Assembly: GCF_007097145.1 (NCBI RefSeq) | Contig: NZ_VJVZ01000002.1 | Location: forward strand, 372,001 to 436,000 | DNA: 64,000 nt | Origin: Flavobacterium zepuense | GTDB taxonomy: Bacteria; Bacteroidota; Bacteroidia; Flavobacteriales; Flavobacteriaceae | Direction: 5' to 3' | Part shown: piece by piece, positions 25,268-33,808 of the stretch | Layout: each line of letters starts with the position of its first letter | Numbering within the stretch: position 1 is the stretch's first letter | Notes under the pieces: model-generated | What the model was told of the DNA's origin: nothing | What the model saw: only the letters and a program-made list of their open reading frames with translations | The model's database searches: none | Made by a program: the position numbers and the translations under genes

Positions 25268-28033
25268 ATGAAACGAAATCTACAATTTACATCAATGCAG
25301 CTTTGCAGGAACATGGCGTTGTTCCTGTTGTTCTGCACAGGCGCGGCACAAGCCCAAACGGCAACACCGGTTACAGTTACCGGCGGCTTTAACGCCGATA
25401 TTATTGCAAACGGCGTAGGCAATGCATCGGCATCTACCACCCAGAGTTTTGACGAAACCAATACACGCGCGCTTGTATCGCTTGATTTCCTGGCAACAGC
25501 AGGCGGAACAGCACCAACATACGGGCTTCCGGCAAACGGCAGCATAACCAGCGCGGCAAACAGCAATGTAAGCTTTCAGCTGGCAGGCTACAGCGTAGAT
25601 AATGCCTTATTCCTTACGCCATCGTATATTAATAACAGCTCACCCGATTCAGGCACATTAAGCTTTAGCGCATCAAATGTGCAAACCCTTTACGTTCTTG
25701 CCGGTACAGCAGGCGGCGGCCTTGCAACCGTGCCGCTTACTGCAACGGTAAACTTTAGCGACAATACTACCCAGGTGGCTACCATCAGCGTAGCCGACTG
25801 GTACAACGGCCCTGATTATGCCATACAGGGCATTGGCCGTATAAACACCAGCAATAACAACCTTGAGGGCGCTTTTAACAACCCAAGGCTGTACCAGGTG
25901 CCCATAACACTTACAGCGGGTAACTATAACAAAACCATTACGGGCATTACCTTTTCCCTTGCGGGAGATGCCACTGCCGAGTACGGTATGGAAATCCGCG
26001 CCTCGATACTGGCGGTAAGCGCCGTAGCTGCGCCGGCAACCGTTACAGCCGTTGCGGTAACTACAGCAGGCAGCGCACCGGCAACCATTACTACCGATGG
26101 CGGAACGCTTCAGCTTAATGCAGCCGTTACCCCGGCAACAGCAGCACAAACCGTAACCTGGAGCATTACATCGGGCAGCAGCTTTGCCACCATAACCAGC
26201 ACCGGCCTTGTAACGGCAACAGATAACGGTACGATAACCGTAACCGCTACATCTACAGCCAATAGCAGCATAACCGGTACATTACAAATTACCATTACCA
26301 ACCAGGTACCGCCGGCATTTTCTCCGGTTGCAATTACTGCCGGTTTCAACCAGGATATTATAGCTAACGGCGTGGGCAATGCTTCGGGAAGTTCTACAAT
26401 GGGATTGGATGAAACCAACTCCCGCGCCCTTGTATCTTTAGATTTCCAGGCCAACTCATCGTCGGCACTACCTACCTATGGGCTTCCGGCAAACGGAACT
26501 ATTGCCAGCGCAGGTACCGATGATGTTACTTTTCAGCTTGCCTCTTACAGTGGCAACAATGCACTGTTCTTAACGCCATCATACGTTAATAACGGCGCAA
26601 CCGCCAGCGGAACGCTATCCTTTAGTGCAAGCAATGTGGGCAGCCTTTATATATTAGCATCGGCTGCGGGCGGTGGCTTACCGGCACTACAGGTTAATGC
26701 TACCATTAACTTTAACGATAACACTACGCAGGTTTCTACCATATCGGTTGCCGACTGGTACGATGGTATTGGTTATGCCGTACAGGGTATTGGCCGCGTA
26801 AACAGGACAAACAACAATTTAGAAGGCAACGCTACCAACCCAAGGCTGTATGAAATTAACCTGCCTTTAAACGCGGCTAACTATACTAAAACCATTACCG
26901 GCGTTACTTTTAACCTTAACGGTGATGCAACTGCCGAATATGGTATGGAAATAAGAGCGAGCATACTGGCCATAACTACTGCTGTTGCCCCTCCTGTAGT
27001 TACTGTTGTAAACGTAACTACACAAAACAACGCTCCGGCAACCATTACTACAAACAACGGCACCCTACAGCTTGTCGCTACCGTTACACCAACCACTCAG
27101 GCGGTTACCTGGAGCATTACAGCGGGAGCCGACTTTGCTACGGTAAGCGCAACAGGGCTTGTTACTGCTACCGAAAACGGCACTGTTACCGTTACGGCTA
27201 CTACCGTTACCGGAGAAACCGACACTATTGATATTGTAATTACCAACCAGGTTACAGAGGTTACAGCTATTACCATTTCGACAGAAGATGATGCCCCGGC
27301 TACCATTACTACTAATGCAGGCACACTACAGCTTACGGCTGCCGTTGCCCCGGCTAATGCTACCGATACTACGGTTACATGGAGCATTACAGCAGGTACC
27401 GGCTTAGCAACTGTAGATACCAACGGGCTTGTTACAGCCATAGCTAACGGTACAGTTACCGTAACGGCTACATCGGCTAATGGTGTTACCGATACTATTG
27501 AAATTGTTATTACTAACCAAATTGTAGAGGTTACTGCGTTAACCATTACCACGCAGGATAATGCACCGGCAACTATCACTACCATAGGCGGAACATTACA
27601 GCTTGTGGCTACCGTTACCCCTGCCAATGCTACCGATACTACAGTGGTATGGAGTATTACAGCAGGCACAGGTTTAGCAACTGTAGATGCTAACGGGCTT
27701 GTTACGGCTATTGCTAACGGTACGGTTACCGTAACAGCTACATCGGCTAATGGTGTTACCACAACGTTTGAGGTGGTTGTAAATATACCAACTACAGGTT
27801 TAGACGGCCTTACTGCTACTAAAATTAGCGTGTACCCTAACCCTACCAACGGCATAATAAACATTAATGCTGCTACTGCTGTAAACTTTACGGTATACAA
27901 TACGCTGGGCCAGCAGGTAACTGCGGGTAAAGGCACTACTGTAAACCTACAGGAAGTACAAAAGGGCATCTACATGCTGCAAATAACTTTAGAGGGCGGA
28001 GCAAGCCAAACGGTTAAGGTTATTAAAAACTAA
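25268..28033 (+). CDS. Large secreted BIG2-repeat protein with T9SS tail
   Basis: 921 residues. After a signal peptide (to about residue 30) come two copies of a module of about 225 residues, at about 32-255 and 347-570. Both begin with GGFNADIIANGVGNAS or AGFNQDIIANGVGNAS and end in DATAEYGMEIRASILA. One BIG2 Ig-like domain follows module 1 (about 258-345), and three follow module 2 (about 575-850). The last 70 residues are a T9SS type A tail (ISVYPNPTNGIININA). I do not recognise the module; its beta-rich pattern suggests a carbohydrate- or protein-binding sandwich. It follows the PNGase F-like gene by 24 bp and is probably co-transcribed. A surface adhesin or glycoprotein-binding role is inference. 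Confidence 0.82.
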   Translation: MKRNLQFTSMQLCRNMALFLLFCTGAAQAQTATPVTVTGGFNADIIANGVGNASASTTQSFDETNTRALVSLDFLATAGGTAPTYGLPANGSITSAANSNVSFQLAGYSVDNALFLTPSYINNSSPDSGTLSFSASNVQTLYVLAGTAGGGLATVPLTATVNFSDNTTQVATISVADWYNGPDYAIQGIGRINTSNNNLEGAFNNPRLYQVPITLTAGNYNKTITGITFSLAGDATAEYGMEIRASILAVSAVAAPATVTAVAVTTAGSAPATITTDGGTLQLNAAVTPATAAQTVTWSITSGSSFATITSTGLVTATDNGTITVTATSTANSSITGTLQITITNQVPPAFSPVAITAGFNQDIIANGVGNASGSSTMGLDETNSRALVSLDFQANSSSALPTYGLPANGTIASAGTDDVTFQLASYSGNNALFLTPSYVNNGATASGTLSFSASNVGSLYILASAAGGGLPALQVNATINFNDNTTQVSTISVADWYDGIGYAVQGIGRVNRTNNNLEGNATNPRLYEINLPLNAANYTKTITGVTFNLNGDATAEYGMEIRASILAITTAVAPPVVTVVNVTTQNNAPATITTNNGTLQLVATVTPTTQAVTWSITAGADFATVSATGLVTATENGTVTVTATTVTGETDTIDIVITNQVTEVTAITISTEDDAPATITTNAGTLQLTAAVAPANATDTTVTWSITAGTGLATVDTNGLVTAIANGTVTVTATSANGVTDTIEIVITNQIVEVTALTITTQDNAPATITTIGGTLQLVATVTPANATDTTVVWSITAGTGLATVDANGLVTAIANGTVTVTATSANGVTTTFEVVVNIPTTGLDGLTATKISVYPNPTNGIININAATAVNFTVYNTLGQQVTAGKGTTVNLQEVQKGIYMLQITLEGGASQTVKVIKN
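27261..27790. repeat. Near-identical 270-bp BIG2-coding repeats
   Basis: Two successive BIG2 units start at about 27261 and 27531, period 270 bp. Long stretches are nearly identical, for example AATGCTACCGATACTAC and GTAACGGCTACATCGGCTAA. A related unit precedes them from about 27000. The same sequences reappear in the gene at 28251-31211. Confidence 0.75.
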
Positions 28034-28046
28034 TTTTTTAATTTAC

Positions 28047-28089
28047 GTAAATAATAAGGGCTGCCCAATGGGCAGCCCTTATTATTTAC
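28047..28089 (+). terminator. Long perfect terminator hairpin
   Basis: A 20-bp perfect stem whose core is AAGGGCTGCCC and GGGCAGCCCTT, with loop AAT (28067-28069) and arms ending in GTAAATAATA/TATTATTTAC. It ends the PNGase-BIG2 operon. Confidence 0.85.
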
Positions 28090-28250
28090 GCTGATTATTC
28101 ACTAATTATAACCAGTCCAAATAAAAATAATCCCTTTAGCATAATTCATAATCCTTTTGGCTTAATCCTAAAGCAATCTTAGATATGACCTTTACACGCA
28201 AATTAAGAATCGTGTTTAACGCACACTTACATCATATCAAAATTATAATT

Positions 28251-31211
28251 ATGAACCAAATTACTTTTACAACAGGCCCTTTGCAGCGCCTGCGGAGAGC
28301 ATTTAAAGCTACGCTAACGGCGGCAATTATGCTGGTTACATTTTACGGCAATGCCCAAACCTGGGGCTACCTGGGTGCAGAAGCAGGGATATCCGGCGGC
28401 GGCGCAAGTTTCATCAACTTTGCCAAGGGGCCAACAGGCACCCTGTACATGTCCTATTATGATACATCGGTATCTAAAGGATCGGTACAGCAATATGCCT
28501 CAGGCGGATGGAGCTATGTAGGCGGCAGCGCCGGTATAACCACAGGCACGGCTACATACAACTCACTAAGTGTAGATGCCAGCGGCACTATATATTACAC
28601 CAACCAGTTAGGCTGGCCGGGCAGCGGTATGGAAGTACGCTCTTTTAACGGCACAGCATGGTCTTCATTACCATCGGTTACCACAGCAGGTATTAACTAC
28701 CAGGCCAGTGTGGTAAGTTCTAACGGCATACTTGTGGCTGCTAATGGCGAGGCATCGGGTACGGCAAAACGTTACGTTAACGGCGCGTGGGAACAACTTG
28801 GCGCAGCAGGCTTTGCAGGCGGCACCCCCACCTACCTTAAAATGGTGGCAGGCAACAACGGCGTTGTATACGCAAGCTATAACAACAACGGCAACGTACA
28901 CGTATCTAAAATAGCAGATTCGGCTACAAGTACCGATGCATGGGAGGCAGTGGGCACGGCAAACGTTGGTGCTGCATCCAGTTCAGAAAACTACAACTCA
29001 TCTATCGCTATACACCAGAACAACAATTTGTATTTAGCGTATGTGTCGGGTTCGGCAGGCGGAAACAAACTGAACGTTAAAAAATATGATGGTACAACAT
29101 GGACACAATTAGGCACAGAAAACTTCTCAACAGGCAAGGTTCAGCACGTTAGTATCGCGGTTACGGCATCGGGCACACCATATGTTGTGGCAAGCAACTG
29201 GGAAGATGCCGATTTTCTTAAAAACTATGTAATGGCTTACAATGCCGGTACAAATACGTGGACGCAGTTAGGCACAGGCTTTATTTCTGCCGGGCAGGCA
29301 ACATACAATGCGCTTGCTACAGACAGCGATGGCAACTTGGTATTGGCTTACGCCGATAACAGCCTTGGTAAGATTTTGGCAAGAACATACACAGTAACCG
29401 ATACACCTCCTGCTACACCGGTGACCGGGGTAACCGTTACAACGCAAAATAACGTGCCTGCTACTATTACAACTGCTGCCGGTACACTACAGCTTGTGGC
29501 TACGGTTGCCCCGGTTGCAGCAAGCCAGGCCGTTACATGGAGTATTACAACAGGAGCAGCATTTGCTACGGTAGATGCCAACGGATTGGTTACAGCCACA
29601 GCAAACGGTACGGTTACGGTTCGTGCAACATCAGTAGCTGATGCAACCAAATTTGGAGAAATGGCCATAACGGTTAACATTCTGCCTGCGTGCCCATCAT
29701 TGACCAGTTTATATGAAAATTTCGATACCCTATCCTGCTGTGCAATGGGCGTTGTACCAACCTGCTGGAATAGTTTATTGTTAGGGGGCGCAAGCCAGAT
29801 AATCTCAAGCACGCAGCCCGCTTCCGGCACAAGCCAGATCTACCAGAATGGCTATGGCGCGGGTAAAATCTCAATTGTGGCTTTACCGCATTTCAGTAAC
29901 GTTAATGCCGGTACACACCAGTTCAGGTTCAAGGCAAAAGCTAACAGCGGCCCGGGGATATTGGAATTTGGTTACATTACCGATGTTAACGATGCAACTA
30001 CCTTTGTAATTATACAAACCATTACCATTAGTAACAGCAGCTACACCAGTACGGATGCTGAAAGAACTTTTACAGTTCCTACAACAGTACCGGCTGATGC
30101 AAGGTTAGCAATAAGGAACCCAGGTACAACATGGGCCGGTATGTACTGGGATGATGTGTATTGGGAGCCAATACCGGTAACCGTACAAATAGCCACGCAA
30201 AATAATGCCCCGGCTACTATTACAACTAATGCAGGTACACTACAGCTTGTAGCTACAGTTACCCCGGTTGCGGAGGCGGTTACATGGACGATCTCTACAG
30301 GTACAGGACTTGCAACTATTAATGCCAACGGGCTTGTTACAGCCATTGTTAATGGTACAATAACCGTTACTGCTACAACAGCCGGTGGCGCTACAGATAT
30401 GTTTGATGTAGTTATTACCAATCAGGCGGTTTTAGCAGCAGCTATAGAGATAAGCACCCTTAACAACGTAGCTGCTACGATAACTACCAACGCAGGTACA
30501 TTACAATTAGTAGCTACCGTTACCCCTGCTAACACTACCGATACTACGGTTACATGGAGCATTACCGCAGGTACAGGACTTGCAACTATTGATGCAAACG
30601 GACTTGTTACGGCCATAGCAAACGGTACAATTACGGTTACCGCAACATCAGCTAACGGCCTTACCGATACGTTTGAAGTTGTTATTACCAATCAGACTGT
30701 TGAGGTTACTGCCATTACTATTTCTACCGAAGATGATGTTCCCGCAACGATAACGACAGCAGCGGGTACCCTACAGCTTATTGCAACTATTACCCCTTCG
30801 AATGCTACCGATACTACAGTTACATGGAGCATTACAGAAGGGTCTGAATTTGCAACCATAGATGCTGACGGACTTGTTACGGCTGTAGCTAACGGAACTA
30901 TTACGGTTACGGCAACATCAGCTAATGGTGTTACCGATACTTTTGAAGTTGTGATAAACATCCCTACAACAGGCCTGGGCGATGTTAGTATTACTATGTT
31001 TAGTGTATACCCTAACCCTACCAACGGCGTGCTAAACATTAGCGCCAGCCAGGAAATAACAGGCTATACAGTTTATTGTAACTTAGGCCAGCAGGTTACG
31101 GCAGGTAAAGGGTCACAGATTAATTTACAGGGTGTACAAAACGGCATGTACTTAGTACAGGTAACTTTTAATGGCGGTGCAAACAAAACCGTAAAAGTTA
31201 TTAAACAATAA
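28251..31211 (+). CDS. Secreted propeller / BIG2-repeat protein with T9SS tail
   Basis: 986 residues from ATG 28251 (MNQITFTTGPLQRLRRA); the frame is open 22 codons further upstream but lacks a signal there. A signal peptide ends near NAQTWG (about residue 36). Domains: a beta-propeller-like region of about 340 residues with repeated W-x-x-L/VG blades (TWGYLGAEAGISGG, WTQLGTENFS); BIG2 domain 1 (about 388-475); a jelly-roll domain of about 160 residues opening with LYENFDTLSCCAMG and closing with YWDDVYWEP, like cleaved-adhesin domains; BIG2 domains 2-4 (about 642-900); T9SS tail (FSVYPNPTNGVLNISA). It shares BIG2 units and tail with the neighbouring protein at 25268, and the two arose by module shuffling. 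Function is inferred to be surface binding. Confidence 0.82.
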   Translation: MNQITFTTGPLQRLRRAFKATLTAAIMLVTFYGNAQTWGYLGAEAGISGGGASFINFAKGPTGTLYMSYYDTSVSKGSVQQYASGGWSYVGGSAGITTGTATYNSLSVDASGTIYYTNQLGWPGSGMEVRSFNGTAWSSLPSVTTAGINYQASVVSSNGILVAANGEASGTAKRYVNGAWEQLGAAGFAGGTPTYLKMVAGNNGVVYASYNNNGNVHVSKIADSATSTDAWEAVGTANVGAASSSENYNSSIAIHQNNNLYLAYVSGSAGGNKLNVKKYDGTTWTQLGTENFSTGKVQHVSIAVTASGTPYVVASNWEDADFLKNYVMAYNAGTNTWTQLGTGFISAGQATYNALATDSDGNLVLAYADNSLGKILARTYTVTDTPPATPVTGVTVTTQNNVPATITTAAGTLQLVATVAPVAASQAVTWSITTGAAFATVDANGLVTATANGTVTVRATSVADATKFGEMAITVNILPACPSLTSLYENFDTLSCCAMGVVPTCWNSLLLGGASQIISSTQPASGTSQIYQNGYGAGKISIVALPHFSNVNAGTHQFRFKAKANSGPGILEFGYITDVNDATTFVIIQTITISNSSYTSTDAERTFTVPTTVPADARLAIRNPGTTWAGMYWDDVYWEPIPVTVQIATQNNAPATITTNAGTLQLVATVTPVAEAVTWTISTGTGLATINANGLVTAIVNGTITVTATTAGGATDMFDVVITNQAVLAAAIEISTLNNVAATITTNAGTLQLVATVTPANTTDTTVTWSITAGTGLATIDANGLVTAIANGTITVTATSANGLTDTFEVVITNQTVEVTAITISTEDDVPATITTAAGTLQLIATITPSNATDTTVTWSITEGSEFATIDADGLVTAVANGTITVTATSANGVTDTFEVVINIPTTGLGDVSITMFSVYPNPTNGVLNISASQEITGYTVYCNLGQQVTAGKGSQINLQGVQNGMYLVQVTFNGGANKTVKVIKQ
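30421..30960. repeat. Near-identical 270-bp BIG2-coding repeats, second gene
   Basis: Two units at 30421-30690 and 30691-30960, exactly 270 bp each, closely matching one another and the units at 27261-27790. Recombination between them could change repeat number. Confidence 0.75.
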
Positions 31212-31232
31212 ACCAATTTTCCTTTATTTTTT

Positions 31233-31271
31233 AGCGAAGGCTGCCTGTATGGGCAGCCTTCGCTTTTTTTA
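31233..31271 (+). terminator. Terminator after the propeller/BIG2 gene
   Basis: AGCGAAGGCTGCC and GGCAGCCTTCGCT perfect stem (31233-31263) with a 5-nt loop TGTAT, followed by TTTTTTTAT. Confidence 0.85.
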
Positions 31272-31346
31272 TAACGTGTATTGTATTGAAATGCAATTTT
31301 ATATAGATTTGCCTTAATCATCATCAATCAAAAAAATCAAATCAAA

Positions 31347-31547
31347 ATGAGGTATGTAATTGCATTTTTCTTTCCGTGGCTCTCGCTGTTTTTGCAGGGC
31401 AAGATACTATCGGGCATTGTTTGCCTTATTTTACAAATAACACTAATTGGGTGGATACCCGCTTTTATATGGGCCGTAACATCGCTTAACCGCATGTATG
31501 CCGACAGGAGGACCCATAAGGTTATCCGCGCCATGAGAAGGGCGTAA
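31347..31547 (+). CDS. YqaE/Pmp3-family small membrane protein
   Basis: 66 residues with two membrane segments (YVIAFFFPWLSLFLQGKI and GIVCLILQITLIGWIPAFIW) and a basic C-terminal tail (MYADRRTHKVIRAMRR). The central GWIPAFIWA is the family signature. Members in yeast and plants (Pmp3/RCI2) affect membrane potential and salt tolerance; in bacteria the role is unclear. It is a single small gene flanked by a terminator and a palindromic repeat element. Confidence 0.8.
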   Translation: MRYVIAFFFPWLSLFLQGKILSGIVCLILQITLIGWIPAFIWAVTSLNRMYADRRTHKVIRAMRRA

Positions 31548-31579
31548 GCAATTTATTAGACTTATGTTTTAAGTTTCGT

Positions 31580-31673
31580 GAACCCCGGAGGGGTGGCATA
31601 TCTATAGAAAATTCGTGTTTATAACAAAAGAGCTCCGGAGGAGCGGCATAAATGCCGCTCCTCCGGAGCTCTT
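31580..31673. repeat. CTCCGGAG-type extragenic palindromic repeat with 21-bp perfect stem
   Basis: Copy 1 (31581-31600, ACCCCGGAGGGGTGGCATA) is followed by copy 2 (31631-31650, AGCTCCGGAGGAGCGGCATA; 16/20 identical). Copy 2 is half of a perfect hairpin with 21-bp arms (31628-31648 and 31653-31673) and loop TAAA. From memory, CCGGAGG...GGCATAT..ATAG sequences are dispersed between genes of Bacteroidota. Confidence 0.65.
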
Positions 31674-31736
31674 CCAATTTTGAAAGAATATCAGCTATAG
31701 ATTAACGCTTCTCTGAAGCTATATTCTTATTTTGAA

Positions 31737-32240
31737 CTACAAAGAACTTATCTCCATTTGTTGTTCGCTTATGTACCAACGATCTTTAATTTGAACGGTT
31801 TGCGGAATAACCAAACTGTAATTTTTACCGGCTGCCGTAGCAAACTGTATGGTTATCTTAGTGATTTTAGTCATTATAGGCAACCCCTCCTGCCCTTCGT
31901 TTAACTGAATTTCGTCGTTTATGGTCAGGATGTTCGTTATCCTGGCGCCCTTAAGGCTTATACCCTGCCTGTTAATTTCGTATTGCAGCGTTTCAAAACT
32001 ATTAACGGCGTTATCGGTCCCAATGGTTGATGCCTCATCGATCATTGCATCGGTATACACACTTTCCTTATCAACACTTTTAATAAAAAAGGTTAGCGCG
32101 GTAACATCGGGATAAATTTGTTTAAAGCCCGCCAGGTCGTTATTGGCAGTAGCCCTAAAAAAGCGTTCAGCAAGTTCGTGGGGTGTAGATTGTCCAGCGG
32201 CAAATCCGCAATACAAAAGCAATAAGTAAAATAATTTCAT
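31737..32240 (-). CDS. Secreted protein, uncharacterised
   Basis: 167 residues with a signal peptide (MKLFYLLLLYCGFAAGQS, cut about residue 16). The mature part opens with a helix, HELAERFFRATANNDLAGFKQIYPD, typical of NTF2-like or DUF4878-type folds, and continues in beta strands (ITKITIQFATAAGKNYSLVI, VQIKDRWYIS). The closing KDRWYIS strand also fits an NTF2-like pattern. No catalytic residues can be assigned. It stands alone at the start of the AT-rich accessory segment; the preceding hairpin element separates it from the Pmp3-like gene. Confidence 0.7.
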   Translation of the reverse strand: MKLFYLLLLYCGFAAGQSTPHELAERFFRATANNDLAGFKQIYPDVTALTFFIKSVDKESVYTDAMIDEASTIGTDNAVNSFETLQYEINRQGISLKGARITNILTINDEIQLNEGQEGLPIMTKITKITIQFATAAGKNYSLVIPQTVQIKDRWYISEQQMEISSL

Positions 32241-32343
32241 ACCCTAATTTAGTTGGTTAGTTATATAACGCCAAAATGCAGTGGTAATATATACATTTTC
32301 AACAAATAAATTAAAATGGAAGCCCAGTTAATTGCTTAGATTT

Positions 32344-32754
32344 CTATTCTTTTAAAGATATAAACTTCTTATATTCTGCATTAGCAATAGAGTCCAATTC
32401 TAAACTGCTATAGTACTTTAAACAGGCTGAAAGAATAAACTTTTTTTTCACGTTTGTTTTACCATCTTCATCTTCAAAAGGCAATACTACTTGTGGTAAA
32501 TCCCCAACTACTTTTTTACCTAAAAGATACGCTCTGTCCAGAACAATTGGAGTAAGTTCATCGTAAACAACAATTGGATCTTTTTTTCTAATTTGCCTGA
32601 TAATAGTATCAGAATATCCTTCTGTAATGCAACCACAAAACACATGGGTTTTATAAGCATCAGTCCAATCATTTGTCAAAATGTGTGTATCGTTTATCTT
32701 ACGGGATGCGCATCCCGTAAGAGTAATAATCAAAATTATAAATGCATATTTCAT
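32344..32754 (-). CDS. Small lipoprotein, Tai4-like immunity candidate, copy A
   Basis: 136 residues with a lipoprotein signal (MKYAFIILIITLTGCAS, Cys15). The mature part is helical with paired Cys (HVFCGCITEG) and a Cys near the end (ILSACLKYYSSLELDSIANAEYKKF). It is a clear paralogue of the next gene (the same WxDAYK/WIDAFK motif and the same SIANAEY(K/R)KF end). The pattern recalls Tai4-type immunity proteins, but I judge that from memory. Gene content, strand and AT-rich composition fit an immunity or orphan-effector set with the broken metallopeptidase gene at 33.8 kb. Confidence 0.65.
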   Translation of the reverse strand: MKYAFIILIITLTGCASRKINDTHILTNDWTDAYKTHVFCGCITEGYSDTIIRQIRKKDPIVVYDELTPIVLDRAYLLGKKVVGDLPQVVLPFEDEDGKTNVKKKFILSACLKYYSSLELDSIANAEYKKFISLKE

Positions 32755-32818
32755 AGTTAACTATTCTAAAATCTAAGATTGCAACGCCTCAAAGAAATAA
32801 CTACGTGTTTACTGCCTA

Positions 32819-33223
32819 TTATTTTAAGGCTAAAAATTTTCTGTATTCTGCGTTAGCAATAGAATCTAATTCCTTACTCTTGTAATAGTGAAAGCAGGTA
32901 GCCATGTAATAATTTTGCCCCTCGGTACAATTTTCACACATAGATGGGGGAGGTATGTCCTTTGAAATCAATTTACCTAAACTCCTTGCTTTTTGCAGGC
33001 TTTCTAAACTTAAGCCATCATAAGGATTTAGCGCATCTTTCTTTTCAATTAATTTAAAGATAGAATCGTGTGCATAGCTTTCCTTTAAACACGTTATAAA
33101 GGCCTGGTCTTTGAAAGCATCGATCCAGGGGTTATCTGCACGATTGTAATCAAAATTAGAATAACTGTTTTTTGCACAACTATTTAAAATTAATATAAAA
33201 CCTAAAAAGAATATATATTTCAT
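32819..33223 (-). CDS. Small lipoprotein, Tai4-like immunity candidate, copy B
   Basis: 134 residues from ATG 33223 (MKYIFFLGFILILNSCAKNS, Cys16); the longer frame from 33271 overlaps the gene behind it and lacks a signal at its start, so it is rejected. It has WIDAFKDQAFITCLKESYAH, CENCTEGQNYYMATCFHYY and the end KELDSIANAEYRKFLALK, collinear with copy A. This gives Cys at equivalent positions in both copies and an extra CENC pair here. Two diverged copies in tandem are typical for immunity genes. The proposed role is inference. Confidence 0.65.
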   Translation of the reverse strand: MKYIFFLGFILILNSCAKNSYSNFDYNRADNPWIDAFKDQAFITCLKESYAHDSIFKLIEKKDALNPYDGLSLESLQKARSLGKLISKDIPPPSMCENCTEGQNYYMATCFHYYKSKELDSIANAEYRKFLALK

Positions 33224-33248
33224 ATACCCATATTCTGTTTTTGGGTAA

Positions 33249-33722
33249 TCACATCTCTGCATAACCAACAATACTAAATTTAGCTTTTTTTAAAAGAATT
33301 TTCCTTTTTTTAAGGTCACGCTTATTAAGTACATATATAACTCTTTTTGTTTCATTTAATTTTAGAATAGTAAAAAGGAAATCTGTCACTCCTATTGTAT
33401 CAATAAAATCTGCATCAATAATTTTAGACTTATTTGTTTTTAAAAAATCTTTCCGTTTTACAATTCTATTCAATTTCTTATCAGGAAATTTTCCGTCTTC
33501 TTGTGTCCAAATTGTTAGCTGTTTGGACGGCGCTTCACTAAACTCATAAAAATTCAGAGAAGTGCTTGAAGATGATTGTAGTGTGAATTTAGTGAATTTT
33601 TGAACTTTTAATTGCGCTGTTTCTTCTAAAAGTAAATATAATGTATCTTGGGTTTTGATATATTCGGCGTCTTGGGCGAGGCTCTTAAATGCAATAAATA
33701 TGAACAGGAGAATTTTTTTCAT
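33249..33722 (-). CDS. Secreted protein of unknown function behind the broken metallopeptidase
   Basis: 157 residues with a signal peptide (MKKILLFIFIAFKSLAQ, cut about residue 17). The mature part is Lys- and Ser/Thr-rich with beta strands (FTKFTLQSSSSTSLNFYEF, RVIYVLNKRDLKKRKI). I recognise no family. It starts 86 bp after the stop of the metallopeptidase pseudogene on the same strand, where a partner or protective protein would be expected. The two Tai4-like lipoprotein genes follow. Confidence 0.65.
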   Translation of the reverse strand: MKKILLFIFIAFKSLAQDAEYIKTQDTLYLLLEETAQLKVQKFTKFTLQSSSSTSLNFYEFSEAPSKQLTIWTQEDGKFPDKKLNRIVKRKDFLKTNKSKIIDADFIDTIGVTDFLFTILKLNETKRVIYVLNKRDLKKRKILLKKAKFSIVGYAEM

Positions 33723-33808
33723 AACTTTAAGGTTCGAACATTACAGATCCAGCTACTAAATATTTAGTAAAGTAAAATAAATTTACTGAGTTAGGAGGAT
33801 AAATAGTA

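Noticed and set aside
25673..26149. Cys-rich minus-strand frame opposite the first BIG2 protein
   Set aside because: Composition is explained by the antisense of Ala/Gly/Thr codons; no start context or conserved pattern.
27097..27969. Long open frame on the minus strand opposite the BIG2 repeats
   Set aside because: It is the antisense of a repetitive Ala/Thr/Val-rich coding region, which leaves few stop codons in the opposite strand; the plus-strand product has signal peptide and T9SS tail.
28185..28250. Longer N-terminus for the propeller/BIG2 protein
   Set aside because: The 22 extra residues precede a proper signal peptide and would disrupt it.
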